Shown: positions 1 through 7,291 of the stretch, piece after piece
Position numbering within the stretch: the first letter of the stretch is position 1
Layout of the letters: each line of letters starts with the position of its first letter
Source of the DNA: Aquificaceae bacterium
Lineage (GTDB): Bacteria > Aquificota > Aquificia > Aquificales > Aquificaceae
Length of the DNA: 17,184 bases
NCBI GenBank assembly: GCA_015490215.1
Contig: WFYH01000142.1
Location: 1 to 17,184 of the forward strand
Direction: 5' to 3'
Made by a program: the position numbers and the translations under genes
Notes under the pieces: model-generated
What the model was told of the DNA's origin: nothing
Database searches by the model: none
The model's input: the letters and a program-made list of their open reading frames with translations, nothing else

Positions 1-74
1 GACCCTTTGATAGGCTGAAGATTTTGATATTCGTTTTGAAAAACGCCCTGAGTCTGCCCAAAAAGAAGGAGTAA
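1..74 (+). CDS. C-terminal end of an unidentified protein (partial)
   Basis: An open frame enters from the left edge (first full codon at base 3) and ends at TAA 72-74. It encodes about 23 residues with a hydrophobic stretch (ILIFVL) and a basic tail ending in PKKKE. The other two forward frames stop within the first 18 bases, so this is the only continuous one. Too little remains to name the protein. It runs in the same direction as rplI, but a promoter-like element lies between them, so it need not share a transcript with it. Confidence 0.5.
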   Translation, partial: PFDRLKILIFVLKNALSLPKKKE

Positions 75-106
75 CCTAAAACTCGGACGCATCTTTGAAA
101 AGCGGA

Positions 107-115
107 TGGTATAAT
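107..115 (+). promoter_or_regulatory. Extended -10 promoter candidate for rplI
   Basis: TGGTATAAT at 107-115 is a perfect extended -10 element (TGn plus TATAAT). No good -35 box lies 17 bp upstream, which is tolerated by extended -10 promoters. Transcription would start near 122, about 20 nt before the rplI ATG, and the leader would carry a full Shine-Dalgarno sequence (AAGGAGGT, 128-135). Consensus match only. Confidence 0.55.
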
Positions 116-143
116 TTTAGCCCCCGAAAGGAGGTTAAGGAGA

Positions 144-596
144 ATGAAGGTAATCCTCGTAAAGGATGTGGAAGGATACGGGTTTTTCGGTGACATAATA
201 GAGGTCAAAAGGGGGTTCGCCAACAACTACCTGATACCCCGTGGTCTTGCCTTGCCCGCCACGGAGGGAAACGTTAGGCACGTTCAGGAGATCCTGCGCC
301 AACGCAGGAGAAAGCTGGAAAGGGAGAAGAAAAAGGCTCAGGACCTTGCCAAGAAGTTGGAAGGGCTTGTATTGGAAATTAAGAAGCCTGCCGGTGAGAA
401 AGGCAAGCTCTTTGGTTCCGTCACCTCCACCGACGTGGTAGAGGCTCTGAAGGAGAAGGGAATAGAAATAGACAGGAAAAATGTGGTCTTTCCCCACCCT
501 ATAAAGGAGATAGGGGTCTTTCCTATAACCATAAGGCTCCACAGGGAGGTATCGGTTGAGATAAAAATTGATGTCAGACCTCAAGAAAAGGAGTAA
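144..596 (+). CDS. rplI: Large ribosomal subunit protein bL9
   Basis: This 150-residue protein is ribosomal protein L9, which binds 23S rRNA near the base of the L1 stalk and helps maintain reading frame. The N-terminal RNA-binding domain (residues 1-50) carries the family signature, with GFFG followed by V, GFANNYLIPRGLA and the conserved Gly, Asn and Arg residues. A long charged helix (about 42-78) leads to the C-terminal domain (about 85-150). The length is normal for the family. ATG 144 is supported by AAGGAGGT at 128-135 with 8-nt spacing. The usual rpsF/ssb/rpsR neighbours are not visible here; ccsB follows after 11 nt instead. Confidence 0.97.
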   Translation: MKVILVKDVEGYGFFGDIIEVKRGFANNYLIPRGLALPATEGNVRHVQEILRQRRRKLEREKKKAQDLAKKLEGLVLEIKKPAGEKGKLFGSVTSTDVVEALKEKGIEIDRKNVVFPHPIKEIGVFPITIRLHREVSVEIKIDVRPQEKE

Positions 597-607
597 ATTA
601 TTAGCTC

Positions 608-1540
608 ATGAAAGAGGTAACCTTAGAGAGGAAGAAGGTAAACCTGCCCATTGACGTCCTTGTAGGAACGGGGGGCGTTATACTCTCGGTAGTTTTGTCT
701 TTGATTCCCTACGAAAACACCTTCTGGTATAAATCCGCAATGCTCGCCTACGGTCTGTCCGCTATTGTGTATTTAGCCTTCCTGATAATCAGAGACAGGA
801 TCCTCGGAGCGGTAGCCACGGGTGTTCTCTCGGTGGGTCTCGTTCTCAACCTGACAGGGATGATCAGGAGGTCTATAGAGAGCTACCAGATGGGGGTGTT
901 CCATCCCCCTTGGAGCAACCTCTTTGAAGCTCTAACCTTCTGGAGCTTTATAGCGGGCTTGGTTTATCTGATTATAGAGAGAAAATACCGCTTTAAGTTG
1001 ATAGGCGCCTTCGTGGTTCCTTTGATATTCTTTACCAGCGCTTACGCTATCTTCAAGGCGAACGCCGAGATACAACCCCTCATGCCCGCCCTGAGAAGTT
1101 ACTGGCTTTACCTACATGTTATAACCGCCTTTACCGGGTATGCGGGCTTTACGGTGGCTTTCGGGGGTGCGGTTGCATACCTGATAAAGGAATACTTCAG
1201 CGGTAGAAGGATAGCTCAGATCCTACCTTCCAAGGAGGTCCTTGACGAGATAACCTACAAGTCCATAGCCATTGTTTTCCCTATATGGACCGCCTCAATA
1301 ATCTTGGGTGCGGCTTGGGCTAACGAGGCTTGGGGTGGCTACTGGAGCTGGGACCCCAAGGAGGTCTGGTCCCTGATAGTGTGGCTCTTCTTCGGAGCGT
1401 ATCTGCACGCCCGCCAGCTGATGGGCTGGAGGGGAAAGAGGGTTGCTTGGCTTGTGGTCTTTGGTTTCATAACCGTCCTTATCTGCTTCTTTGCGGTGAA
1501 TCTATACTTCCCGGGACTGCACAGCTACGCCACCGAGTAG
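608..1540 (+). CDS. ccsB: Cytochrome c biogenesis protein CcsB/CcsA type (System II heme handling)
   Basis: This 310-residue polytopic membrane protein has the tryptophan-rich WWD motif at about 242-254 (WGGYWSWDPKEVW), diagnostic of the CcsA/ResC heme-handling family. That family moves heme across the membrane and presents it to the CcsB/ResB partner for attachment to periplasmic apocytochromes c. Candidate heme-ligand histidines are visible at H99 (FHPPWSNLFE), H170, H267 and H305. About eight hydrophobic segments can be seen. Gene naming varies in this family: many bacterial annotations call this protein CcsB, others CcsA/ResC. No ResB partner lies in the window. The ATG is 11 nt after rplI, and the AAGGAG at 589-594 is rather far from it. 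The stop codon abuts the stop of the opposing gene. Confidence 0.93.
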   Translation: MKEVTLERKKVNLPIDVLVGTGGVILSVVLSLIPYENTFWYKSAMLAYGLSAIVYLAFLIIRDRILGAVATGVLSVGLVLNLTGMIRRSIESYQMGVFHPPWSNLFEALTFWSFIAGLVYLIIERKYRFKLIGAFVVPLIFFTSAYAIFKANAEIQPLMPALRSYWLYLHVITAFTGYAGFTVAFGGAVAYLIKEYFSGRRIAQILPSKEVLDEITYKSIAIVFPIWTASIILGAAWANEAWGGYWSWDPKEVWSLIVWLFFGAYLHARQLMGWRGKRVAWLVVFGFITVLICFFAVNLYFPGLHSYATE

Positions 1541-2761
1541 TCAGCTGGTGGCTATCTCCTTTGTAACCTTTTCCGCATTCTTTATGGCTTCTTTTACCTT
1601 TTCGGGGGAGGTCTTCAGTATCCTTGCCACCTTTGCCACTATATTCTCGTCGTCGGTGGACTCCTCTAAAAGCTCCACGAGGGACAGGATAAGCCCCAGC
1701 TCGTTGTATCTTGTCTCGTAAGCCTCTATTATGTCCTCGTCCAGCGCCAGTTCTTTTGCTATCTCCTGAGGATGTTCGCCCATAAGTTCATCGGTCAAGG
1801 AAAACAGACCCGTCAGGTAAGCTTTCTCTTCAAGGTCGGGAGCGTAAATCTTGGCAAGCTCCTCCGCAAGGCTTGCCCTTAGGAGAGATCTCTTTATAAG
1901 CTCTTCTTCTTCGTGTCCTGCAAAGAGTTCGGTTATGGCGAGAGCCAAAGTAAAGTTGGCTACGTTGTTGAGGCTCAGAAAGGATATGGCATCTTCCACA
2001 GAGTTTATATCCTGCGCCCTTTCCTTGTAGAGGGATTTTACAAAGCGCAGGAGTCTGTAGGTTGCGCCTACGTCGTGCTCTATCACTTGGGCTACCTTTT
2101 TAAGGTCCCTCCTTTTTAGGGCTTCGTAAAGCTTTATGACAGTATTCTTCATAAAGTAGAGGCTTCTTATGTCCCTGAGGGGTATGGGCTTTGCCAAATA
2201 GTAGCCCTGAAAGTAGTCTACGCCCACCTTTTTTGCCCTGTCGTAGTCTTCCTCCGTTTCTATATGTTTGGCTATTACGCCCTTGTTAAGCTCTTTCAAA
2301 ATCCCCATGACCTCCCTGAGTTCCTCCTCGCTGTAGACCATATCCCGCCAGTTTATCTTTACCATGTGGCATTTGTTCAAAAGGGGAAGGTAGTTGACCT
2401 TTTCAAAGCCGAAGTCGTCTATGCAGAAGATAAAACCTCTGTCCACCAGTTCGTTCACCGCCTTCAGGAGTTCGTTCGTTATATCCTTGTTCTCCACCAG
2501 CTCTATACCCACATACTCGGAAGGTAGGAGTTCAAACATGGAGGCTTCCAGAAAGAGGGATGGCACATTTATGAATATGGGGCGCCCATTGCCTATCTTC
2601 TCGGGACCTATGTCCGTTACTATGTTTATGGTTATGGAGGTAGCCTTCAGAGGGTCAAGCCCTTTGGGAAATTCCTTGGTCCTTATGTCCTTCAGCATAA
2701 CCTCATAGAAGGTTACGTTCCCTTCCCTGTCAAAAATAGCCTGCTTGAAGAGTGCATACAT
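1541..2761 (-). CDS. EAL-HDOD (YuxH-like) c-di-GMP signalling protein, EAL probably inactive
   Basis: The N-terminal half (about residues 1-195) is an EAL-like domain and the C-terminal half (about 200-400) an HDOD helical domain, the architecture of YuxH-type signalling proteins. Positions that are catalytic in true phosphodiesterases are partly lost. The EAL signature reads YEVMLK, the KID lysine motif reads VKIN and the EGVET motif reads AKHIET, while DDFG and the FQGYYLAKP stretch remain. It therefore probably binds or transmits a signal and does not hydrolyse c-di-GMP (inference). I chose ATG 2761; a GTG two codons upstream (2767) is possible, and neither has a strong Shine-Dalgarno. It lies about 31 nt after the GGDEF gene, as one operon. 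Confidence 0.88.
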   Translation of the reverse strand: MYALFKQAIFDREGNVTFYEVMLKDIRTKEFPKGLDPLKATSITINIVTDIGPEKIGNGRPIFINVPSLFLEASMFELLPSEYVGIELVENKDITNELLKAVNELVDRGFIFCIDDFGFEKVNYLPLLNKCHMVKINWRDMVYSEEELREVMGILKELNKGVIAKHIETEEDYDRAKKVGVDYFQGYYLAKPIPLRDIRSLYFMKNTVIKLYEALKRRDLKKVAQVIEHDVGATYRLLRFVKSLYKERAQDINSVEDAISFLSLNNVANFTLALAITELFAGHEEEELIKRSLLRASLAEELAKIYAPDLEEKAYLTGLFSLTDELMGEHPQEIAKELALDEDIIEAYETRYNELGLILSLVELLEESTDDENIVAKVARILKTSPEKVKEAIKNAEKVTKEIATS

Positions 2762-2792
2762 ACCCACTTACAATTTTAAAAATCGTTTCCTG

Positions 2793-4001
2793 TTATACAC
2801 TTGTGAATTTTTCCGCCCTGTTTTTTCCCCTCTCCTTTGCCCTGTAGAGGGCTTCGTCCGCCCGCTTAACGAGATCCTCCTTGTTAAAACTATCATCCGA
2901 AGGCATCAGCGACGCTACCCCTACGCTTACGGTGAGCCTGTCGGAAACCTCTGAGTCGGGATGCTTTATGTTTAGATCTTCCACCGCCCTGAGTATCCTT
3001 TGAGCCACCTTGTAGGCACCATTGAGGTCGGTTTCCGGAAGGATAACGGTGAATTCCTCCCCTCCGTAGCGGGCTACGAGGTCCATCTTGTCCCTCACAC
3101 ACCTGCGGATAGCCTGAGCCACCTCTTTGAGCGCCCTGTCACCTTCAAGGTGACCCAAGCGGTCGTTGAACTTTTTGAAGGAGTCTATGTCTATCATCAG
3201 CAGGGACAGAGGTCTTTTTAGTCTTTTTGCCCTCTCCCACTCCCTTGAGAGGAACTCCTCAAACTTTCTCCTGTTGGCTACGCCCGTGAGGGTGTCCTCA
3301 AGGGAGAGTTCTTGTATCTTCTTTTTTTCATAGCTCAGAAGAAGCCTGTTTAAAAAGTCATCCCTGCTGTGCTTTTCTAGGAAGTAGCTGACCGGGAGTG
3401 CAAGCCCGTCTGCGGTGAAAAGATAAAAGCAGTTCATGGCAAAAACTCTCTCGGGAGAAAGAGCAAAGGTTATCTCTGAAACAAGGTAGGAGATGTTTAA
3501 AACCAAAGTTCCCGCAAAGGCAAAGGCAAACCTCACCGCAGAGAAGGTACACAGGTAGAAGATAACCAAAAGGAAACCAATAAAAGGGAAAACCGCCCTC
3601 TCCTTCCCGACTATATTTGTCATCCAAAGCAGGCAAATTCCTGCATAGACGGCTACGGTGGTCTGAATCAGCTGTAGAACCCTCTCCCTGCGGATCAGGA
3701 AAATAAATAGAGCACCCACAACGGCTACCGGCAGGAATACACCGAACCTGACCGCCCACAGCCTTTCTTTTACGTCCTCGAAAAGGAACAGGTCCGATAC
3801 GCCGAAGAGGGAAAAGAGGAGTATCCCGAGGATAATAGCTATCCTCATCTGCGGGATGAACTTCTCAAGGTAGTAATTCAGGAAGTAGCTTTCAAAGGGT
3901 TCGGGGAAGTTCAAAAGCTTTGCCTTTCTTCGGAGCAGATCCTCAGAATGGGCTACCTCCTCCAAGAGCTTCTCCTGTCCCTCTCCCATACGGGTTCTCA
4001 T
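2793..4001 (-). CDS. Membrane-bound diguanylate cyclase (GGDEF)
   Basis: This protein of about 402 residues makes the second messenger c-di-GMP from two GTP. The N-terminal half has roughly six hydrophobic segments and no recognisable sensor signature. The C-terminal GGDEF domain (about 235-400) starts with DTLTGVANRR and carries an intact active-site GGEEF (about 313-317) plus the metal-binding IDIDSFKKFND region. The inhibitory I-site RxxD is not in its usual place: the residue three before the Asp is D, and the nearest R is shifted by one. Product feedback may thus be weak (inference). The start is uncertain: ATG 4001, ATG 3989 or TTG 4025, none with a clear Shine-Dalgarno. It heads the two-gene unit with the EAL-HDOD gene. 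Confidence 0.92.
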   Translation of the reverse strand: MRTRMGEGQEKLLEEVAHSEDLLRRKAKLLNFPEPFESYFLNYYLEKFIPQMRIAIILGILLFSLFGVSDLFLFEDVKERLWAVRFGVFLPVAVVGALFIFLIRRERVLQLIQTTVAVYAGICLLWMTNIVGKERAVFPFIGFLLVIFYLCTFSAVRFAFAFAGTLVLNISYLVSEITFALSPERVFAMNCFYLFTADGLALPVSYFLEKHSRDDFLNRLLLSYEKKKIQELSLEDTLTGVANRRKFEEFLSREWERAKRLKRPLSLLMIDIDSFKKFNDRLGHLEGDRALKEVAQAIRRCVRDKMDLVARYGGEEFTVILPETDLNGAYKVAQRILRAVEDLNIKHPDSEVSDRLTVSVGVASLMPSDDSFNKEDLVKRADEALYRAKERGKNRAEKFTSV

Positions 4002-4045
4002 AAGTTTAGCACACGCACGGGGCAAAGGGGTGTAAGCGGACCCAC

Positions 4046-4074
4046 CCTATAAGTTTTTGTTGATATCTTGATAA
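4046..4074 (-). promoter_or_regulatory. Promoter candidate for the GGDEF/EAL-HDOD unit
   Basis: On the minus strand, TTATCA (4074-4069) and TATAGG (4051-4046) are separated by 17 bp. Transcription would start near 4039, leaving a leader of about 38 nt before ATG 4001. It overlaps the forward porin promoter. Consensus match only. Confidence 0.4.
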
Positions 4075-4088
4075 GTTTATCTTAAAAT
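4060..4088 (+). promoter_or_regulatory. Sigma-70-type promoter candidate for the porin gene
   Basis: TTGATA (4060-4065) and TAAAAT (4083-4088) are separated by 17 bp, a good match to the consensus. The start point would be near 4095, just before the Shine-Dalgarno GGAGG at 4097-4101. The spacer holds a second TTGATA and the inverted repeat GATAAgtTTATC (about 4070-4081), a possible operator. Confidence 0.6.
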
Positions 4089-4109
4089 TAATTTGTGGAG
4101 GTGGCAAGT

Positions 4110-5423
4110 ATGAAGGCGAGGTCCCTGAAGCTCTACCTTCTTTCTCTGGCGGTTTTCGGTATGAGCGCAGGAAGCGCTCAGGCGCTGGACTTTGCGGAGG
4201 ACGTCTCGGTCAAACTTGAGATCCGACCGAGGTGGGAATATGCGGACGTAGAAGGAGGAACCGATGCGGCTAAAGCCCTAACCGCCCGTATAAGGGTGGG
4301 AACGGAGTTTAAAAACCTCTTCAAGGTAAAGAACCTAAACCTCTTCTTTGAACCTTGGACGGTTCCCGCCTTGGTCAAGAAGTATAGTCCCGAAGATACC
4401 AACTACGACCCTGTCCCCGACCCGGTCCTGACGAGGATAAATCAGGTTTACCTCTCTTACAATGCGAGACTCTTTAAGCTCAAGGTCGGTAGGCAGATAA
4501 TCCTACTTGACAACCAGAGGTTTATCGGTCCCGTGGGATGGCGTCAGATGGCTCAGACCTTTGATGCGGTGAGGTTGGATATAAGCCCCATAAAGGGGTT
4601 AAACGTAATGGCAAGCTACGTAGGAGCAAAGACCGGTATAACCGGAAAAAAACTCCCTCAAAATACCAATCCCGACTCTCCCTTCGTAGCTTACAACACC
4701 AACATAGGGGACGATACGGTGGGTAACGACTCGGTTCTCTTACATGCCAACTATAAAGGTATCCCTCTGGGTCAGGTGGTAGCATACGCTTATCTCTTGA
4801 ACGGTCTTTCGGACACTTATGGTCTCAGGATATCGGGTAAACCCGAGGTGGGAGGTGGATTCAAGCTGGGTTACTGGCTGGAATTTGCCTATCAGAGGGA
4901 TCCTTCCCTCACCTCCCACGAGGTAGGCAACCGCAACATAGATACCTACTACTACAACATCAACATTAAACCCACCTACGCTACCTCTTTGGGGGACGTG
5001 TTCCTTGAGCTGGGCTACGAGTTCCTCGGAGGTGCGGACAGCGACGAAACCCAAGGTTTCACAACGCCCCTTGCAACGCTCCACGCCCACAACGGTTGGG
5101 CTGATGTATTCGTAGGTTACACCGCCAACTCTAACACCTACGGACTCGTGAACCCCGTTCTGGGAGCTGGTCTGAAGAGCAAGAAGCTCGGCAACCTGTG
5201 GGTTAGATACCACATCTTCAAGTCCGATAAGGACTTCCCCGGCGGAGGCAACAACTTCGGTAAGGAGCTGGACATAGTCTACAAGAAGAAGGTCTTCAAG
5301 AACCTCTCCGTAGCCGCCAAGTATGCCGACTACAACGCTGACGATGAGGCGGCAAGGGCGGGTGTAGGAGCAAACGACGTGACCAAATACTGGATATGGC
5401 TTGAATACAGATGGGGTTCATAA
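4110..5423 (+). CDS. Outer-membrane beta-barrel porin, alginate-export-like family
   Basis: The product is a 437-residue outer-membrane protein. A signal peptide is clear: basic MKARSLK, a hydrophobic core, and a cleavage site after AQA (about residue 25). The mature part is rich in alternating, aromatic-containing strands. A segment with LTRINQVYLSY, KVGRQIILLDNQRFIG and TFDAVRL resembles the alginate-export porin family, whose members pass anionic sugars or other small solutes; the substrate here is unknown. The C-terminus (WIWLEYRWGS) is aromatic, as in barrels. I chose ATG 4110 because GGAGG (4097-4101) sits 8 nt upstream; a GTG at 4095 precedes that site and is unlikely. The 3' end overlaps thyX by 6 nt on the opposite strand. 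Confidence 0.85.
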   Translation: MKARSLKLYLLSLAVFGMSAGSAQALDFAEDVSVKLEIRPRWEYADVEGGTDAAKALTARIRVGTEFKNLFKVKNLNLFFEPWTVPALVKKYSPEDTNYDPVPDPVLTRINQVYLSYNARLFKLKVGRQIILLDNQRFIGPVGWRQMAQTFDAVRLDISPIKGLNVMASYVGAKTGITGKKLPQNTNPDSPFVAYNTNIGDDTVGNDSVLLHANYKGIPLGQVVAYAYLLNGLSDTYGLRISGKPEVGGGFKLGYWLEFAYQRDPSLTSHEVGNRNIDTYYYNINIKPTYATSLGDVFLELGYEFLGGADSDETQGFTTPLATLHAHNGWADVFVGYTANSNTYGLVNPVLGAGLKSKKLGNLWVRYHIFKSDKDFPGGGNNFGKELDIVYKKKVFKNLSVAAKYADYNADDEAARAGVGANDVTKYWIWLEYRWGS

Positions 5424-6374
5424 GCGGTTTCTGCGGTCCGTTCCCCTGTAGCCCGCCAGCTCCCTTATGGCCTCCGCAAGCTCCCTTATCTCTTTTTGAG
5501 CGCCCTCGTGGGTTCTTAGGGTTATAAAGTTGTCAAGGGATATACGGGGGACTGTCCAGTAGTAACGGGTTTTCATAAACTGGGGCAGGATCCCCCGTGC
5601 TATCTCCTTCGCCACCCCCTTTTGGGTCATCTCTTCGTAGAGGGCATAGCACCTTCCGGTGAGGTCTTTGATTTCCCTGAGGAACCTCCCGTGGTCTGGT
5701 TCTTCAATGGGTTCATCAACGGAAGCCTGCTTGTTAGACTTTGCCTGCTTCCTGAGAATAGTAGGTATGTAAAACTTTACATCGTAGGAGGTGTATCTCC
5801 TTGATATCTCGTTGTAGGAGCCGAACCTGTGCCTGTGCCATTGGCGTGCCACAAAGAGGGGGCACTCCACAATAAAGGTGTAGTAGTCCATCTCGGTTCC
5901 CAGCTCAAGCCTGTCCACAAGACCCACCCAACCGGCAGAGGTCTCTATCTTTTCCTGAAGGAAGATCCTGTCGGTGGTATATCTGAGGTCTTCTAACTCC
6001 TTATCTTCCAGATCTCCACCCCTTTTAGCCACTGCCCAGCAGGTGGGGAACCTCTCTTCAATGCAGGAGCTTACCTCCTCGGGCAGGAGTTCCATTATGT
6101 TTATGGCGGTCCGCAGGTTCATCCACAGGTAACCGCCCGAGTAGTAGATCTGAACGGTGGGGTTTTGAGCCTTCTCAAGGAGCGAAAGCCACAGATCCTT
6201 TGAACCCTTTACGGCTACGATGTTATGTTCAAAAGGGGAAGCGTGCTTGTGCTTTATAAGATACCTTATGAGCTTTTTATCCCTCTGGGGATCTACCTTG
6301 TCATCCTTTCCGAAGGAGACCCTTGCACACCTTACTGCCCTCTGATCTGAACCCATGAAGAGAACTTCCATCAT
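5418..6374 (-). CDS. thyX: Flavin-dependent thymidylate synthase ThyX, long form
   Basis: ThyX converts dUMP to dTMP using methylene-tetrahydrofolate and FAD/NADPH, replacing ThyA. The family signature RHRxxSxNExSxRY is intact at 181-194. The N-terminal motif HASPFEH (44-50) and the C-terminal substrate region (ARGILPQ at 259-265, LRTHEGAQKEIR at 286-297) are present. At 318 residues it is about 100 longer than the familiar 220-250-residue enzymes. The extra part lies between HASPFEH and the signature, about residues 55-163. The ATG overlaps the upstream gene's TGA (ATGA, 6374-6371), so translation is probably coupled; a second ATG follows directly. Confidence 0.95.
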   Translation of the reverse strand: MMEVLFMGSDQRAVRCARVSFGKDDKVDPQRDKKLIRYLIKHKHASPFEHNIVAVKGSKDLWLSLLEKAQNPTVQIYYSGGYLWMNLRTAINIMELLPEEVSSCIEERFPTCWAVAKRGGDLEDKELEDLRYTTDRIFLQEKIETSAGWVGLVDRLELGTEMDYYTFIVECPLFVARQWHRHRFGSYNEISRRYTSYDVKFYIPTILRKQAKSNKQASVDEPIEEPDHGRFLREIKDLTGRCYALYEEMTQKGVAKEIARGILPQFMKTRYYWTVPRISLDNFITLRTHEGAQKEIRELAEAIRELAGYRGTDRRNRL

Positions 6375-7195
6375 TCAACCTCTTTCCAGCGCTTTGCGGT
6401 CTCATCGTATACGAGGATCTTTCCCTTTTCCATCTTAACCACAAGCCCCTTACTTAAAAGGTTCATAACCTTTATGAACTTGAAAAGCTCGTTTATAAAG
6501 CTTGTGTTCTTTAGGTTCATAGTCCCTATGCGTCTGTAGAGGATGAACATAAAGGTCCACGTAAGGAGGAAAAGAGCCAAAATAGCACCCCCGCCTACAA
6601 GGAGGAGCTTCTCCCCAAGGGAGGAACTCTCTTTATTGTCCCCTTGAGGTAGTAAATTCACCTCCGCCACCTGAACCTTCAGCTCCCCTATATCCTTGAG
6701 GATCTCCTCTAACTTCTTCTCAAGGACTTCCAACTTCTCCTGCTGGAGTTTATACTCTTGGCGCAGGCTCTGAAGAGCTATCTTTAAAGCCTCCAAAGCT
6801 TTAGGGTCTACGGCGGGCTGGGTTTTCTTTTCGGCTTGGGGCTTGGGAGGTTGTTGGGGTTTTTGCTCCTTTTCCTCCTCAGGCTTGGGAAGGCTTACCA
6901 CCACCCTCGGGTCTATGGCGCACTTTTTTATGTAAGCGTCGGGGAAGTAAACCCTTATCTTTTTCAGAATATCCTTAAGAGGATCTATTTCCTCGCTTGC
7001 CCCCACCCTAAGAACGAAATAGCGCCCTCTCTTTTCTATGCGTGCTTGGGGCATACCCTCAATTCTTTTAAAGAGCTTTGCCGCATCCTCAAGGGTTTCT
7101 CTGGTAGCTACCTGTATGCAGTATTTAAGGGGGATCTGCTCTTGGGCATACAAAGAAACGCTCAGGATCAAAATCAGCAGACCCGCTATGAGCAT
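6371..7195 (-). CDS. Bitopic membrane protein with SPOR-like periplasmic domain and coiled coil
   Basis: I do not recognise a named family for this 274-residue protein. It shows in order: an N-terminal hydrophobic signal or anchor (1-18), a region resembling a SPOR-type fold (about 22-95, with YCIQVATRETLEDAAKLF and YFVLRVG), a Pro/Lys/Gln-rich linker (104-130), a predicted coiled coil (132-175), a strong membrane helix (196-220) and a 50-residue cytoplasmic tail. Two cysteines (C26, C92) could form a periplasmic disulfide. SPOR domains bind denuded peptidoglycan, so a cell-envelope role is plausible but inferred. The n-region before the first hydrophobic stretch has no basic residue, and the Shine-Dalgarno-like AAAAGG is too close to ATG 7195. 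The gene is coupled to thyX. Confidence 0.7.
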   Translation of the reverse strand: MLIAGLLILILSVSLYAQEQIPLKYCIQVATRETLEDAAKLFKRIEGMPQARIEKRGRYFVLRVGASEEIDPLKDILKKIRVYFPDAYIKKCAIDPRVVVSLPKPEEEKEQKPQQPPKPQAEKKTQPAVDPKALEALKIALQSLRQEYKLQQEKLEVLEKKLEEILKDIGELKVQVAEVNLLPQGDNKESSSLGEKLLLVGGGAILALFLLTWTFMFILYRRIGTMNLKNTSFINELFKFIKVMNLLSKGLVVKMEKGKILVYDETAKRWKEVE

Positions 7196-7229
7196 ACCTT
7201 TTATTTTACGGGGTGAGCGAAGCTCTTGA

Positions 7230-7262
7230 CTTATAATATTCCCGAGAGATCAGACAACGCAA
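7230..7262 (-). promoter_or_regulatory. Promoter candidate in the divergent region 7196-7291
   Basis: On the minus strand, TTGCGT (7262-7257) with TATTAT (7238-7233; 18 bp) or TTGTCT (7257-7252) with TATAAG (7235-7230; 16 bp) could serve the SPOR-like/thyX unit. On the plus strand TATAAT (7232-7237) could serve the eRF1-like gene, but no good -35 precedes it. The AT-rich core is shared by both strands, so bidirectional transcription is plausible. Confidence 0.4.
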
Positions 7263-7291
7263 AAAGCCACCCTTAAGGAGGTAAAAGCTGA

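Noticed and set aside
4095..4109. GTG 4095 as start of the porin
   Set aside because: The Shine-Dalgarno GGAGG (4097-4101) lies after this codon and 8 nt before ATG 4110, which opens a standard signal peptide.
4740..5213. 157-codon open frame antisense to the porin gene
   Set aside because: It mirrors strongly protein-like coding on the other strand, has no family motif, and purine-rich codon use here produces long antisense frames at many loci.
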